From contig CANKYO010000014.1 in the NCBI GenBank assembly GCA_947488175.1, forward strand, positions 60,719 to 124,718: 64,000 nucleotides of DNA, given 5' to 3'. The notes under the pieces are model-generated. The model was given only the letters and a program-made list of their open reading frames with translations. It searched no databases and had not been told where the DNA came from. Position numbers and translations under genes: made by a program. This document shows positions 45,527 through 55,723 of the stretch, piece by piece. Within the stretch, counting starts at the first letter, position 1, and every line of letters begins with the position of its first letter. The stretch comes from an uncultured Paracoccaceae bacterium (lineage in GTDB: Bacteria > Pseudomonadota > Alphaproteobacteria > Rhodobacterales > Rhodobacteraceae).

Positions 45527-46431
45527 CAGCGCAACCTCGGGTTAAAGACGTCGCGCAGGAAATCACCAAGAATGTTGATCGACACCACGAGGGCCACCAG
45601 AAACAGGGTCGGCACCCACAGGATCCACCATTCGCCTGACAATAAAAACTGCATCCCGATCCGGATCAGCGTGCCAAGTGACGGGCTGTCGGCGGGCAGG
45701 CCAATGCCAAGGAATGACAGTGTCGCCTCCAGCAGGATAGCTGAGGCAAGATCGACGGTCATAATCACCAGCAGCGGGCCGAGGATATTGGGCAGGATGT
45801 GCCAGAACATCACCCGCAGCGGGTGCTGGCCCATGATCATCGCGGCCTGCACATATTCCTTGTTGCGTTCGACAAATGTGGACGCGCGGGCGGTGCGCGC
45901 GAAATTCACCCAAAGCGACAGGGCGATGGCGAGGGTCAGCACAACAATCCGCAGGTTTTCATGGGATGACGGCGGCAACAGCCCGCGCGCAATCCCGTCA
46001 ATCAGCAGCGCGGTCAGAATGGCGGGCAGGGCAAGCTGCACATCGGCGATGCGCATGACGATGGCATCAAACCGGCCGCCATAATATCCGGCGGCCAGCC
46101 CCAGCCCGACGCCCAGCACCGTCGCGATCAGCATCGCCATCAGCCCGATCAGCAGCGACAGGCGCGCGCCAAAGAGGATCGCCGACACCATATCGCGCCC
46201 CTGATCATCGGTGCCCAGCAGAAAACGGCGGTCAGAGCCTTCCTCCCACACTGGCGGCAGCAACCCGTCGATGAGCGAAAAGGTGGTCAGGTCATAAGGG
46301 TTCGACTGCGCAAGCCACGGTGCAAACAGGGCGCCGCCCAGGATCAGAACCGCCACGATGAATGCAACAATCGCCGCTGGCGAATGGCGAAACGCCCAGA
46401 CCGCATCGCTGTCCCAGAACCGGGCCAACAT
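45526..46431 (-). CDS. ABC transporter permease (DppC type)
   Basis: A 301-residue inner-membrane permease with a long first periplasmic loop and the EAA-like loop MIMGQHPLRVMFWHILPN. I take the ATG at 46431 because AGGAGG is seven bases upstream; a GTG one codon earlier overlaps the previous stop as GTGA. It pairs with the DppB-type permease to form the channel. Confidence 0.9.
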   Translation of the reverse strand: MLARFWDSDAVWAFRHSPAAIVAFIVAVLILGGALFAPWLAQSNPYDLTTFSLIDGLLPPVWEEGSDRRFLLGTDDQGRDMVSAILFGARLSLLIGLMAMLIATVLGVGLGLAAGYYGGRFDAIVMRIADVQLALPAILTALLIDGIARGLLPPSSHENLRIVVLTLAIALSLWVNFARTARASTFVERNKEYVQAAMIMGQHPLRVMFWHILPNILGPLLVIMTVDLASAILLEATLSFLGIGLPADSPSLGTLIRIGMQFLLSGEWWILWVPTLFLVALVVSINILGDFLRDVFNPRLR

Positions 46432-47405
46432 CACGCGGCCTCCTTCACGCGCAGGCGCGGGTCGATTGCGATATAGAGCATATCGACCAGCAGGTTCACG
46501 AGCACGAAAAAGAACGCGATCACCACCAGATAAACACCCATAACCGGGATATCGACAAAGCGGATGCTTTCAAGAAACAACAGCCCCATGCCGGGCCATT
46601 GAAAGACGCTTTCGGTGACGATGGAAAAGGCGATCACCCCGCCAAACTGCAAACCGATAATCGTGATCACCGGGATCATCGTATTGGCCAGCGCGTGACG
46701 GAAATGCAGGCGGCGATAGGGGATACCGCGGGCGGTGGCAAAGCGGATATAGTCCGAGCGCAGCACCTCCATCATCTCCGCCCGGACAAGGCGCATCGTC
46801 AGGGTCAACTGATAAACCCCCAGCGTCAGGGCAGGTAGGATCAGGGCGCGCCAACCATCGATGGTAAACAGTGATGACGTCCAGCCGCCGATTTCGACCG
46901 TGCCACCGCGGCCAAAGGTCGGCAGCCAACCCAGTTGCACGCCGAAAAGGAAAATCAGCATGATCCCGATCACGAATGTCGGGATCGACACGCCGACAAG
47001 CGTGGTCATCAGGATCGTCTGCGTGATGAACCCGCGCGGGCGCAACGCGGTGTAGACCCCTGCGGGAATGCCCACGATCAGCGAGATGATCAACGCCACC
47101 GTACCCAGTTCCAGTGTGGCGGGAATACGATCCGCGATCATCTCGGCCACAGGCTGACGGGTGCGGTAGGAGAACCCGAAATCTCCTTGCAGCATATCAC
47201 CCGTAAACCGGGCAAACTGCGCGATGAACGGATCGTTCAACCCCAGTTCCTCGCGCAGGCGTTCGCGATCTTCGACGCTGGTCTCAACCCCGGTCATCTG
47301 ACTGACCGGATCACCCACAAAGCGAAACAGCGAAAACGCCAAAAGGGCGACGGCCAGCATCACAAAGACGGACTGCAAGAGCCGCTTGAGGATGAAATAG
47401 ACCAT
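46431..47405 (-). CDS. ABC transporter permease (DppB type)
   Basis: A 324-residue permease beginning MVYFILKRLLQSVFVMLAV, the typical DppB N-terminal helix, with the cytoplasmic loop RGIPYRRLHFRHALANTMIP. Six membrane helices are expected. The longer frame upstream lies inside the binding-protein gene and is rejected. It starts 11 bases after the binding-protein stop. Confidence 0.92.
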   Translation of the reverse strand: MVYFILKRLLQSVFVMLAVALLAFSLFRFVGDPVSQMTGVETSVEDRERLREELGLNDPFIAQFARFTGDMLQGDFGFSYRTRQPVAEMIADRIPATLELGTVALIISLIVGIPAGVYTALRPRGFITQTILMTTLVGVSIPTFVIGIMLIFLFGVQLGWLPTFGRGGTVEIGGWTSSLFTIDGWRALILPALTLGVYQLTLTMRLVRAEMMEVLRSDYIRFATARGIPYRRLHFRHALANTMIPVITIIGLQFGGVIAFSIVTESVFQWPGMGLLFLESIRFVDIPVMGVYLVVIAFFFVLVNLLVDMLYIAIDPRLRVKEAA

Positions 47406-47416
47406 CGCCCGGCGGC

Positions 47417-48997
47417 TTAGTTCACACTCACCCAGCGGAGCATGAAGAAGTTGTCGGCGCGTTGGGTCACGTCGATATTGTCCTGCATCGCCCAGATCAG
47501 CGGCTGCACATAAAGCGGGATATAGGCGACCTCTTCCTGCGTGATCGCCACGATCTCGTCGATCAGGCTTTGACGGGTTGCGGGGACCAGCTCCTGCTGG
47601 ATCTGCGGCAGCAATTCGTCCACGCGGGCGTTGGAATAATTGCCGAAGTTCCATGACCCCAGCTTCTTTTCATCATCCTGTGAATGCAGCAAAAACCGGA
47701 TTGGATGTTCGGCATCAAACGTACCCGGCGACCAGCCCAGCAGATACATATCGAAATCATCCGCGCGCAGCTGTTCCCAATAGTTCCGAACGGGTACCGT
47801 CGTCAGCTCTGCATTCATCCCGACAGCGGCAAACATCGATGCAGCCGCCCGACACAGGGCCTCATCATTGATATAGCGATCATTGGTGCATTTCAGCCCA
47901 AAGGAAAACCCGTCAGGATAACCCGCCTCGGCCAGCAATTCGCGCGCTCGATCGGGGTCATAGGCGGGCCGATCAGCATTCGCCTCCGAATAGCCCGAAA
48001 TACCGGCGGGCACCAATTGCGACGCTGCATCAATCTTTCCGCGCATCACGACGCGGTCGATGGCGTCGATATTGATCGCATGAGCAGCGGCCAGCCGCAC
48101 ACGCGGGTCGGTGAACGGGTTGGCGTCGGTGACATCAGATGAATAAAGCAGCGTGTCATGTTCATGACCAAAGCCGAACATGATCACGCGGGTTTCCTCA
48201 CCCTCGATGACCTTGAAGCCGTCCCGGCCTTCGACCTGGGCCACATCCTGCAACGGAACAGGCTCGATAAAATCAATCTCACCTGATAAAAGCGCGGCCA
48301 GCCCGGTTGCCGCATTCCCAATCGGTGTCAGCACCGCCTCAGTCACATTGCCCCGATCCGTATCCCACCAGCCGTCATGCGGCACCAACCGGGTCTCAAC
48401 CCCAGGGTCGCGGCTGGCCACCGTGAATGGGCCGGTGCCGTTGGTGTTGCGGGTCGCATAATTCTCTGCGTCGCGGGCGGGCAGGGCGGCATCATTGGCT
48501 TCCGCCCAGCCACTATCAAGGATCATGAAGTTCGCGATACCATCGGGAAACAGTGGGTTCGGGGCATTTGTGACGAAATCAATGGTGAATTCATCAACAA
48601 CCCGCACATCGGTGACCGGAGCAAACCACGACCGCACATCTGACGCCTCGTCTGATGCGCGCTGATAGGAAAACAGCACGTCCTCGGCGGTAAACGTCGC
48701 ACCATCATGGAACGTCACACCCTCGCGCAAGGTAAAGCGCCAGCCATTCTCGCCCTCCAGCGGGGTCCATGAGGTCGCAAGCGAAGGTTCAATCGACATA
48801 TCGCGACCACGGCGAACAAGCCCCTCATAGACATTGTTGAGAAACGACAGAACGGGGGCGGCATTCACCGCATGCGGATCCATCGTTTGCGGGTCCGTCG
48901 TCGCCGCCCATCGAAAGGTTTCGGCCATGGCGGCACTGCCTGCTGTCGCCATTACGGCGGCCAACGCAGCCGACCACATCAAGTTTCTGGATCGCAT
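47417..48997 (-). CDS. ABC transporter periplasmic substrate-binding protein (family 5)
   Basis: A 526-residue secreted solute-binding protein of the DppA/OppA family. The signal peptide runs to about residue 26 (ends AAMA). The family marker is FTLREGVTFHDGATFTAEDV. The start is the ATG after GGGGAGAG. It heads the four-gene importer. Peptides, opines or similar compounds are likely, but specificity is not readable. The gap upstream (48998-49210) separates it from the divergent acyltransferase. Confidence 0.92.
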   Translation of the reverse strand: MRSRNLMWSAALAAVMATAGSAAMAETFRWAATTDPQTMDPHAVNAAPVLSFLNNVYEGLVRRGRDMSIEPSLATSWTPLEGENGWRFTLREGVTFHDGATFTAEDVLFSYQRASDEASDVRSWFAPVTDVRVVDEFTIDFVTNAPNPLFPDGIANFMILDSGWAEANDAALPARDAENYATRNTNGTGPFTVASRDPGVETRLVPHDGWWDTDRGNVTEAVLTPIGNAATGLAALLSGEIDFIEPVPLQDVAQVEGRDGFKVIEGEETRVIMFGFGHEHDTLLYSSDVTDANPFTDPRVRLAAAHAINIDAIDRVVMRGKIDAASQLVPAGISGYSEANADRPAYDPDRARELLAEAGYPDGFSFGLKCTNDRYINDEALCRAAASMFAAVGMNAELTTVPVRNYWEQLRADDFDMYLLGWSPGTFDAEHPIRFLLHSQDDEKKLGSWNFGNYSNARVDELLPQIQQELVPATRQSLIDEIVAITQEEVAYIPLYVQPLIWAMQDNIDVTQRADNFFMLRWVSVN

Positions 48998-49210
48998 GAT
49001 GATCTCTCCCCACTGAGATGTTGTTTCCGGCACTGTGGCGACCGGTTTCAGCGTCGTCAACCAAGGCCGGGTCAGTCGTGATGGCGCCATATGGCGGGCA
49101 ATCACCGCTTTTCCATAGCTTTTTAGGAAGGGCAGGTAGGTTTCCAGATCGCACAAAGTGGCATTTCGGCCAAAATGTGCTAGTGTTAAATTTTTATTAA
49201 GTATTTTGAC

Positions 49211-50266
49211 ATGACAAACCGATTCTATTCGCTTCAGTATTTACGTGCCCTTGCTGCATGGATGGTGGTGTTCCACCACTACGTTCAGGTCTTTCGCGAC
49301 TTCCAACCCGAAAATGCCGCAGAAAAGGTCTTCGCCTATTACGGCAGCCTCGGCGTGGACATCTTTTTTGTGCTTAGCGGGTTTATCATGGCGTTTTCCA
49401 TGACGCGGCGCCAAAACACGGCCGCACGCTTTTGCCTCGACCGGATCACCCGGATCGTGCCTGCCTATTGGTTGGCGACTATTGTCCTGTTGATTGTATT
49501 GTCGCAGTACAACTGGGACGGCATCGCGTTTTTGCAGGGAACAAGCTGGCGAGATCTGCTTTATTCGTTCCTGTTCATCCCCCACCAGCATGTGTCCGGG
49601 CTGGGGGTGTTCCCTGTCCTGACTGTCGGCTGGACCCTGAATTTCGAGATGTTCTTTTATCTGCTTCTGGCCATCGGGCTGTTAATCAATAACCGCCGGG
49701 CGGTGCTGATCACGGTGGTATTGGTCTTTGCCTTGCCGCTTTTCAGCCGGGCGGTCTTCCATCTGGGGGCCATCCCGAACAGTTTTCTGCTCTATGAATT
49801 CGCCTTTGGACTGCTGATCTATTTGGTCGGGGTCCAAGTCCTGCGCCTGCCTGAGAAAGGGTTTATCTTGCGCTATGGGCTGGCCACACTCTGCGCGATC
49901 ACGGCACTCGCCGCCATGAAACTGCGGTTTCACGGCTACGACATGATTGTCTCGGTGGCCCTGGTGTTGGGTTTCGTCGTGGCCGAGGATGTCTTTGCCC
50001 TGCTGTCACGTGGACTCGGGCGCTTTGTGGTGCATCTGGGGGATCTGTCATACAGTACCTATCTGTTCCACGTCCCCGTGCTGGTTGTGGTCGGCGCCCA
50101 TATGGATATCTCGCGCAGCAATGACCTGTGGCTGGTGCTGGCAGTGTGCGGGCTGACATATGTTGCATCGTGGCTGAGCTACACGTTCGTTGAACAACGT
50201 TTCCGGACATGGATCACCGGACAGATGCGGCGACGCAAAGACCTGACACACAAATCCGCCGTCTGA
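49211..50266 (+). CDS. Acyltransferase 3 family membrane protein (ExoZ/OafA-like)
   Basis: A 351-residue integral membrane protein with about ten helices. The N-terminal LQYLRALAAWMVVFHHYVQV holds the catalytic histidine of the acyltransferase-3 family. GVDIFFVLSGFIMAFS and RITRIVPAYW follow. Such proteins O-acetylate or succinylate surface polysaccharides. The upstream region is AT-richer than average. It stands alone, so the substrate is unknown. Confidence 0.88.
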   Translation: MTNRFYSLQYLRALAAWMVVFHHYVQVFRDFQPENAAEKVFAYYGSLGVDIFFVLSGFIMAFSMTRRQNTAARFCLDRITRIVPAYWLATIVLLIVLSQYNWDGIAFLQGTSWRDLLYSFLFIPHQHVSGLGVFPVLTVGWTLNFEMFFYLLLAIGLLINNRRAVLITVVLVFALPLFSRAVFHLGAIPNSFLLYEFAFGLLIYLVGVQVLRLPEKGFILRYGLATLCAITALAAMKLRFHGYDMIVSVALVLGFVVAEDVFALLSRGLGRFVVHLGDLSYSTYLFHVPVLVVVGAHMDISRSNDLWLVLAVCGLTYVASWLSYTFVEQRFRTWITGQMRRRKDLTHKSAV

Positions 50267-50282
50267 TTTCAAGGGGAAGGGA

Positions 50283-50357
50283 TGGTGCTGTGAGAGAGGA
50301 TTGAACTCTCGACCTCACCCTTACCAAGGGTGTGCTCTGCCACTGAGCTACCACAGC
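50283..50357 (-). tRNA. tRNA-Thr (anticodon GGT)
   Basis: A complete 75-base cloverleaf with encoded CCA. The acceptor arm GCTGTGG pairs with TCACAGC, with one G-T at the base. The D-arm is GCTCAGTGGCAGAGC, the anticodon loop TTGGTAA gives GGT (complement at 50323-50325), and the T-arm is GAGAGTTCAATCCTCTC. It lies between the acyltransferase and murA units. Confidence 0.95.
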
Positions 50358-50444
50358 ATCCGTGAGGCCGGGAATTAGACCCAAACGCCAATTGGTGCAA
50401 GCCCTCTCTGGACGGTTTTTGCCCTTGTTGCTAACAGGGACGCC

Positions 50445-50585
50445 ATGAACAACAAGAACAAGAAAGCAAAGACCGCTACCAGCCGCGAGGAGCGGTTGAA
50501 GGCGGCGCTCAAGGCCAATATGGCCAAACGCAAGGCGCAGACCCGCGCGCGGGCCGCCGAGGCCAATAAAAAAGAGAAAGAGTAG
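50445..50585 (+). CDS. Small basic protein upstream of murA
   Basis: A 46-residue, highly charged helical protein beginning MNNKNKKAKTATSREERLKA and continuing with AKRKAQTRARAAEANKKEKE. It ends six bases before murA, so it is probably cotranscribed. I recall a similar small basic gene in front of murA in related genomes, but no function. The composition is strongly basic. Confidence 0.6.
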   Translation: MNNKNKKAKTATSREERLKAALKANMAKRKAQTRARAAEANKKEKE

Positions 50586-50591
50586 GCAGGC

Positions 50592-51860
50592 ATGGATTCA
50601 ATCGTGGTCAAGGGTGGCACGCCGCTCAAGGGTAAGATTCAGATCGCCGGGGCCAAGAACGCAGCACTGGCGCTGATGCCGGCAACACTGCTTTCCGAAG
50701 AACCGCTGACGCTGACCAATGCGCCGCGTCTGTCCGACATCAAGACAATGACGGAACTGTTGCGGTCACTGGGGGTCGAAGTGACCGCATTGCAGGACGG
50801 CAAGGTGCAGGTTCTGTCGTCACATGCCATGACCTCGACCACCGCCGACTACGATATCGTGCGGAAGATGCGGGCATCGAACCTTGTTCTGGGACCGCTT
50901 CTGGCGCGCCATCATCAGGCCGTTGTCTCACTGCCCGGCGGTTGCGCCATCGGGGCGCGGCCCATGGATATCCATGTCACGGCGCTCGAGGCGATGGGGG
51001 CCGAGATCGAATTGAAAGACGGCTATCTACATGCCAACGCCAAGGGCGGTCTGAAGGGTGCCAGGGTGCCCTTACGCTTTGCCTCTGTCGGGGCGACCGA
51101 AAACGTGCTGATGGCCGCAACCCTGGCCAAAGGGACCACTGTCATCGAAAATGCGGCGCGCGAACCCGAAATCGTGGACCTTGCCGAATGCCTGCGGCGC
51201 ATGGGGGCGCAGATCGACGGCGAGGGCACAAGCGCCATCACCATTCAGGGCGTGGATCGTCTGGGGGCCGCTACGCACCCTGTTGTCACCGACCGGATCG
51301 AACTGGGCACCTATATGCTGGCCCCGGTCTTTGCCGGGGGCGAGGTCGAATGTATCGGCGGGCGGCTGGACCTGGTCGGGTCCTTCGTAGAAAAGCTGCA
51401 TGCCGCCGGGGTCGAGGTGACCGAGACCGCCGATGGGCTGAAGGTCAGCCGCAGCAATGGGAGGGCCAGGGCGGTGGACGTGACAACCGAGGTTTTCCCC
51501 GGCTTCCCCACTGACCTGCAGGCGCAAATGATGGCCATGCTTTGCACGGCCGAAGGCACGTCTGTTCTGGAAGAAAAGATATTTGAAAACCGCTTCATGC
51601 ACGCCCCCGAACTGGTGCGCATGGGCGCCGATATCGAAGTGCACGGCGGCACCGCAACCGTCCACGGGGTAGACCGGCTGAAAGGGGCGCCCGTGATGGC
51701 CACCGACCTGCGGGCTTCCGTCTCACTGATTCTGGCCGGTCTGGCCGCCGAAGGCGAAACCGTGGTCAGCCGGGTCTATCACCTTGATCGCGGTTATGAG
51801 CATGTTGAGGAAAAACTGGGCGCTGTCGGCGCACAGATTGAACGGATCGCAGGATCATGA
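50592..51860 (+). CDS. murA: UDP-N-acetylglucosamine 1-carboxyvinyltransferase
   Basis: A 422-residue first committed enzyme of peptidoglycan synthesis, transferring enolpyruvate from PEP to UDP-GlcNAc. K22-N23 in GAKNAAL, catalytic C118 in [11 protein letters not shown], and GFPTDLQAQ are intact, so it should be sensitive to fosfomycin. It is coupled to the DUF2948 gene by ATGA. Confidence 0.97.
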   Translation: MDSIVVKGGTPLKGKIQIAGAKNAALALMPATLLSEEPLTLTNAPRLSDIKTMTELLRSLGVEVTALQDGKVQVLSSHAMTSTTADYDIVRKMRASNLVLGPLLARHHQAVVSLPGGCAIGARPMDIHVTALEAMGAEIELKDGYLHANAKGGLKGARVPLRFASVGATENVLMAATLAKGTTVIENAAREPEIVDLAECLRRMGAQIDGEGTSAITIQGVDRLGAATHPVVTDRIELGTYMLAPVFAGGEVECIGGRLDLVGSFVEKLHAAGVEVTETADGLKVSRSNGRARAVDVTTEVFPGFPTDLQAQMMAMLCTAEGTSVLEEKIFENRFMHAPELVRMGADIEVHGGTATVHGVDRLKGAPVMATDLRASVSLILAGLAAEGETVVSRVYHLDRGYEHVEEKLGAVGAQIERIAGS

Positions 51861-52336
51861 CCGAAGATGCAAGGTTCGAAGACGGGCGCGAGGCGCCGCT
51901 GCGCCTCAAGGCGCTGGACGCAGATGATCTGACGGTTCTGGCCGCCCTCGTGCAGGATGCGGTCTTTCCAGCCTCCGAAATGCGCTGGGACCGCAAGGCG
52001 CGCCGCTTTGCCGTCCTGCTCAACCGGTTCCGGTGGGAGGATGCCGCCAATCAGACGGGGCGCCGCCGCACCTTTGAACGGGTGCAGGCGGTTCTGGCGT
52101 TCGAGGATGTGATGAAGGTGCAAAGCCAAGGCGTCGATAAATCCGACCCCGACATGGTGTTTTCGCTCCTCTCCATCGCGTTCCAGCCCGGCAAAGACGG
52201 GGCAGGGCGGATCGAACTGACCCTCGCGGGTGACGGCGTGATCGGGCTGGAGGTGGAAGCGCTGGAGGCTATCCTGCGCGACGTGACCCGGCCCTATGTG
52301 GCGCCATCAGGCAAGGCGCCGTCGCACCCGGACTGA
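51857..52336 (+). CDS. DUF2948-family protein
   Basis: A 159-residue protein that I recognise as DUF2948 from [17 protein letters not shown] and [14 protein letters not shown]. It is soluble, of unknown function, and regularly found between murA and hisD in Rhodobacterales. The start overlaps murA as ATGA. Downstream synteny is broken by an AAA ATPase gene. Confidence 0.82.
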   Translation: MTEDARFEDGREAPLRLKALDADDLTVLAALVQDAVFPASEMRWDRKARRFAVLLNRFRWEDAANQTGRRRTFERVQAVLAFEDVMKVQSQGVDKSDPDMVFSLLSIAFQPGKDGAGRIELTLAGDGVIGLEVEALEAILRDVTRPYVAPSGKAPSHPD

Positions 52337-52519
52337 AGGATACTGACGAAGGGCATGGTAGCAAACGCCAACATCGCTATGGCGAGTCAGCTAGAAGTGA
52401 ATAGCCAGCTTGGATGGTCCCTAAAAAATAAATGTCTGGTTTGAACCTATACCTTCTAATTCCTGCAAGGTGATTTGGGTCACGGAACAAAAACTTATGC
52501 GCTCCAAAAGACAACGACC

Positions 52520-53056
52520 ATGACTGCGAAAAAAGTACTGATATCGGGGTGCTCAGGTGGCGGTAAATCAACTCTGTTGGATGCCCTCGGTCAGCTTGGC
52601 TACCGGACAAATTCTGAGCCGGGTCGACGGATAGTCGCCGAAGAAATGCGTGGCAACGGAGAAGCGCTGCCGTGGGTAAACCTAAAAGCCTTTGCTCGAC
52701 GTGCAATTCATGTGTCCCAATCCAACCTTACCCTAGCAGACCACCTAGAAGGATTGGTGTTCTTTGACCGGGGGTTGGTTGATGCCGCTGTAGCTTACGA
52801 ATTTGCAGGAGGTACACCATATCATTCATTGCTTGCTGGTAAACTTCACTATGCGCAGCACGTTTTCCTTGCGCCACCTTGGCCGGAGATTTTCGTGACA
52901 GATACCGAAAGGAGAAGCAGTTTGGACGAGGCGAAGGCGGAGTATCAGCGCCTCGTGCGCGCCTTCTCCGAGCTAGGTTACGAAACGTGCGAACTGCCAA
53001 AAGTACCGGTGATCGAACGAGTCGAATTCGTTCTGAATGAGTTGCGTTCTGGTTAG
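52520..53056 (+). CDS. AAA family ATPase, probably acquired
   Basis: A 178-residue P-loop protein with SGCSGGGKSTLLDALG as Walker A near residue 9, SEPGRRIVAEEM, and VFFDRGLVDAAVAYEF as a Walker-B-like segment. It resembles the AAA_28 predicted-ATPase/kinase group, including nicotinamide-riboside-kinase-like proteins. Codon use and surrounding bases are clearly AT-richer than the flanking operon. It interrupts the DUF2948-hisD junction. I start at the ATG at 52520 although no strong ribosome site is visible. Function unknown. Confidence 0.7.
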   Translation: MTAKKVLISGCSGGGKSTLLDALGQLGYRTNSEPGRRIVAEEMRGNGEALPWVNLKAFARRAIHVSQSNLTLADHLEGLVFFDRGLVDAAVAYEFAGGTPYHSLLAGKLHYAQHVFLAPPWPEIFVTDTERRSSLDEAKAEYQRLVRAFSELGYETCELPKVPVIERVEFVLNELRSG

Positions 53057-53455
53057 AATCAAGGTCTGCTATGACCGGCACAGCCGACACCGGCCATTTG
53101 CCAATCCGCTGGCGATAGCCCCTCGGTTCAACTTATCGGTGGTTTGCCACCTCGCGCTCCGTTCGCAGTGGTCACCAAATCTTCACGTTCGTCCGGTCAT
53201 CCTGCAAATCTTAACAGAAAGTCCCGCCTGCGCCCGTTGGGGTCCGACGTTTTGCCGACGCAAGTCCGACGCGATGCCGACCACAAACAAATCTGATTCT
53301 ACGTTTGAAATCATAAGTTTAAATACGTACAGCAAATTTCGGGATTTTTGTCGGTCTCCCCACCCCGGATTCGCGCGGCGACCGGCCGGCGGGTGTCACA
53401 GGATGCATTGATGCCCTTGATCCCTCCGGTTATGTCGGGGCGGAAGGAGTTTGAG
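53057..53455. other. Intergenic region before hisD
   Basis: This 399-base stretch has repeated CCGAC words between 53080 and 53285, then an AT-rich segment around 53290-53345 that could hold a promoter for hisD now that the operon is split. I see no gene, no transposon ends and no convincing hairpin terminator. The hisD ribosome site (GGAAGGAG) lies just before 53456. Confidence 0.5.
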
Positions 53456-54766
53456 ATGCCACAGTTTCTGTCCACCGCCGATCCCGATTTCGAGGTCAGT
53501 TTTACCGCCCTTCTGGGCGCCAAACGCGAAGACAGCCCCGATGTAGATCAGATCGTCGCCGATATTATCGCCGATGTGCGCACCCGTGGTGATGCGGCCG
53601 TGCTGGAGCTGACGGCGAAATTCGACCGGTTGGAACTGACGGCGGAAACCATGCGTTTTTCACCCGCTGAAATCGCCGCCGAATGCGCCAGGGTCAGTGA
53701 CGAAGACCGCGCAGCACTTGAATTGGCCGCCGACCGAATCCGCGCCTATCACACCCGCCAAATCCCGCAGGATGCGTCTTGGACGGACGATATCGGTGCA
53801 ACACTGGGCTGGCGCTGGACGCCTGTCTCGGCGGCGGGGCTTTATGTGCCCGGCGGGCTGGCATCCTACCCATCCTCTGTCCTGATGAACGCGATCCCGG
53901 CCAAGGTGGCGGGCGTCGAACGGCTTGCCATCGTGGTGCCGACCCCGGATGGGGTGACTAATCCGCTTGTGCTGATGGCCGCGAAAATCGCCGGTGTCGA
54001 TGAAATCTACCGGATCGGCGGGGCACAGGCGATTGCCGCACTGGCCTATGGCACCCAGACTATTGCGCCCGTGGACAAGATTACCGGGCCCGGCAATGCC
54101 TTTGTCGCGGCGGCGAAACGGCGGGTCTTTGGCAAGGTCGGGATCGACATGATCGCGGGACCGTCTGAGATTCTCGTGATCGCCGACAAGGATAATGATC
54201 CCGACTGGATCGCGCTTGATTTGCTGAGCCAGGCTGAACATGACGAAAGCGCGCAATCGCTGCTGATCACCGATGATGCCGGGTTCGGACAGGCGGTCGC
54301 GGCGGCGGTGGAAAAACGGCTGGAAACGCTCGAGCGGCGCGCCATCGCGGGGGCCAGCTGGCGCGATTTCGGTGCGATCATCACGGTGCAGAATATGGAC
54401 GAGGCCGTCGCGCTGTCCGACCGGATCGCCCCCGAACATCTGGAGCTTTGCACCGCAGATGCAGACGCGCTGGTCGAACGGATCACCCATGCCGGCGCGA
54501 TCTTTATCGGGGGTTGGACACCCGAAGCGATTGGTGACTACATTGGTGGTCCGAACCATGTGTTGCCGACGGCCCGGTCGGCGCGGTTTTCAAGCGGGTT
54601 ATCAGTGATGGATTTTCTCAAACGCACCACTTTGTCACGCATGACGCCTGATGCGTTGGCAGCTATCGGCCCTGCTGCGGCCCGGCTGGCGCAATCGGAA
54701 AGCCTTGAGGCCCATGGGCTGTCCGTGCAGGCCCGGCTGGACAGATTGAACCGGGGGCGCCCATGA
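53456..54766 (+). CDS. hisD: Histidinol dehydrogenase
   Basis: A 436-residue zinc enzyme performing the last two oxidations of histidine synthesis. All landmark residues are at the expected numbers: Q259 and H262 in LLSQAEHD, E327-H328 in APEHL, D361 in IGDYIGG and H420 in LEAHG. The start follows GGAAGGAG. It is the genuine HisD, in contrast to the HpsN-like paralogue at 9528. An ATGA overlap couples it to the UPF0262 gene. Confidence 0.95.
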   Translation: MPQFLSTADPDFEVSFTALLGAKREDSPDVDQIVADIIADVRTRGDAAVLELTAKFDRLELTAETMRFSPAEIAAECARVSDEDRAALELAADRIRAYHTRQIPQDASWTDDIGATLGWRWTPVSAAGLYVPGGLASYPSSVLMNAIPAKVAGVERLAIVVPTPDGVTNPLVLMAAKIAGVDEIYRIGGAQAIAALAYGTQTIAPVDKITGPGNAFVAAAKRRVFGKVGIDMIAGPSEILVIADKDNDPDWIALDLLSQAEHDESAQSLLITDDAGFGQAVAAAVEKRLETLERRAIAGASWRDFGAIITVQNMDEAVALSDRIAPEHLELCTADADALVERITHAGAIFIGGWTPEAIGDYIGGPNHVLPTARSARFSSGLSVMDFLKRTTLSRMTPDALAAIGPAAARLAQSESLEAHGLSVQARLDRLNRGRP

Positions 54767-55242
54767 CCAAGATCATCCATATCGAAATCGACGACCGTAA
54801 CTTGCCGCCGCCCACCCCAGAGATCGATCAGGAACGCAAGGTGGCGATGTTCGACCTGCTGGAGGATAACAGTTTCGCCCTTCCTGCGCGCGATGGGCGC
54901 GCCGCGCTGGAAGGGCCCTATCGGCTGGCTCTGTCGATCCGGGAAAAGCGGCTGGTTTTTGACCTTAAACAGGAAGACGAAAAGCCGGCGGTTGAATTCC
55001 ATTTGTCGCTGGGGCCATTCCGGCAGGTGGTGAAAGACTATTTCCAGATCTGCGAAAGCTATTTCGACGCGGTCAAGACCCTGCCGCCCAGCCAGATCGA
55101 AACCATCGACATGGCCCGGCGTGGCATCCACAACGAAGGGGCGCGGGTGCTGCAGGAACGGCTTGAAGGCAAGGCAGATGTGGATATCGACACCGCACGC
55201 CGCCTGTTCACGCTGATCTGCGTGCTGCATTTTGGAGGCTGA
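54763..55242 (+). CDS. UPF0262 family protein
   Basis: A 159-residue protein matching the UPF0262 family of alphaproteobacteria (ERKVAMFDLLEDNSFALPAR, DYFQICESYFDAVKTLPPSQ, DMARRGIHNEGARVLQERL). Function is unknown. It is a fixed neighbour of hisD and the low-molecular-weight phosphatase, and overlaps hisD by ATGA. Confidence 0.9.
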   Translation: MTKIIHIEIDDRNLPPPTPEIDQERKVAMFDLLEDNSFALPARDGRAALEGPYRLALSIREKRLVFDLKQEDEKPAVEFHLSLGPFRQVVKDYFQICESYFDAVKTLPPSQIETIDMARRGIHNEGARVLQERLEGKADVDIDTARRLFTLICVLHFGG

Positions 55243-55243
55243 T

Positions 55244-55723
55244 TTGGCAGCAGGGGGCAAATACCAATCGCTTCCGCAATCCGTTCTTTTTTGCTGCGAC
55301 CATAACGCTGTCCGGTCCCCCATGGCCGAAGGAATCATGAAAAAGCTATATGGCACAGAATGTTACGTTCAATCTGTCGGCGTGAAGAACGACCTCGAAA
55401 TCGACGGATTTTCAATTGCCGTCTGTGCCGAGATCGGGGTGGAACTGTCGCGCCACCGGTCGCGATCCTTCGATGAAATGGAAGACTGGGGTGATGACCT
55501 GTCATCCTTCGATCTGGTGCTGGCGCTGTCACCCGCCAGCCAACGGCGGGCGCTGGATCTGACGCAGTTCCACCATCTGGAGGTCGAATATTGGCCGATC
55601 CTCGACCCGACCGGGCTCGGCGATAATCGCGACGCGCGGCTTGCGCTGTATCGGCAGGCGCGCGATCAGATCCGGGACCGGCTTATGGCACGCTGGGGGC
55701 CGGGGCTGGATGAGGATGCCTGA
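55244..55723 (+). CDS. Low-molecular-weight protein tyrosine phosphatase-like protein
   Basis: A 159-residue phosphatase of the LMW-PTP/arsenate reductase fold. The P-loop is C18-DHNAV-R24, followed by S25, and ILDPTGLGD near the end supplies the general-acid aspartate. I start at the TTG at 55244 because GGAGG precedes it by five bases; it begins one base after the UPF0262 stop. Substrate unknown. Confidence 0.85.
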   Translation: MAAGGKYQSLPQSVLFCCDHNAVRSPMAEGIMKKLYGTECYVQSVGVKNDLEIDGFSIAVCAEIGVELSRHRSRSFDEMEDWGDDLSSFDLVLALSPASQRRALDLTQFHHLEVEYWPILDPTGLGDNRDARLALYRQARDQIRDRLMARWGPGLDEDA

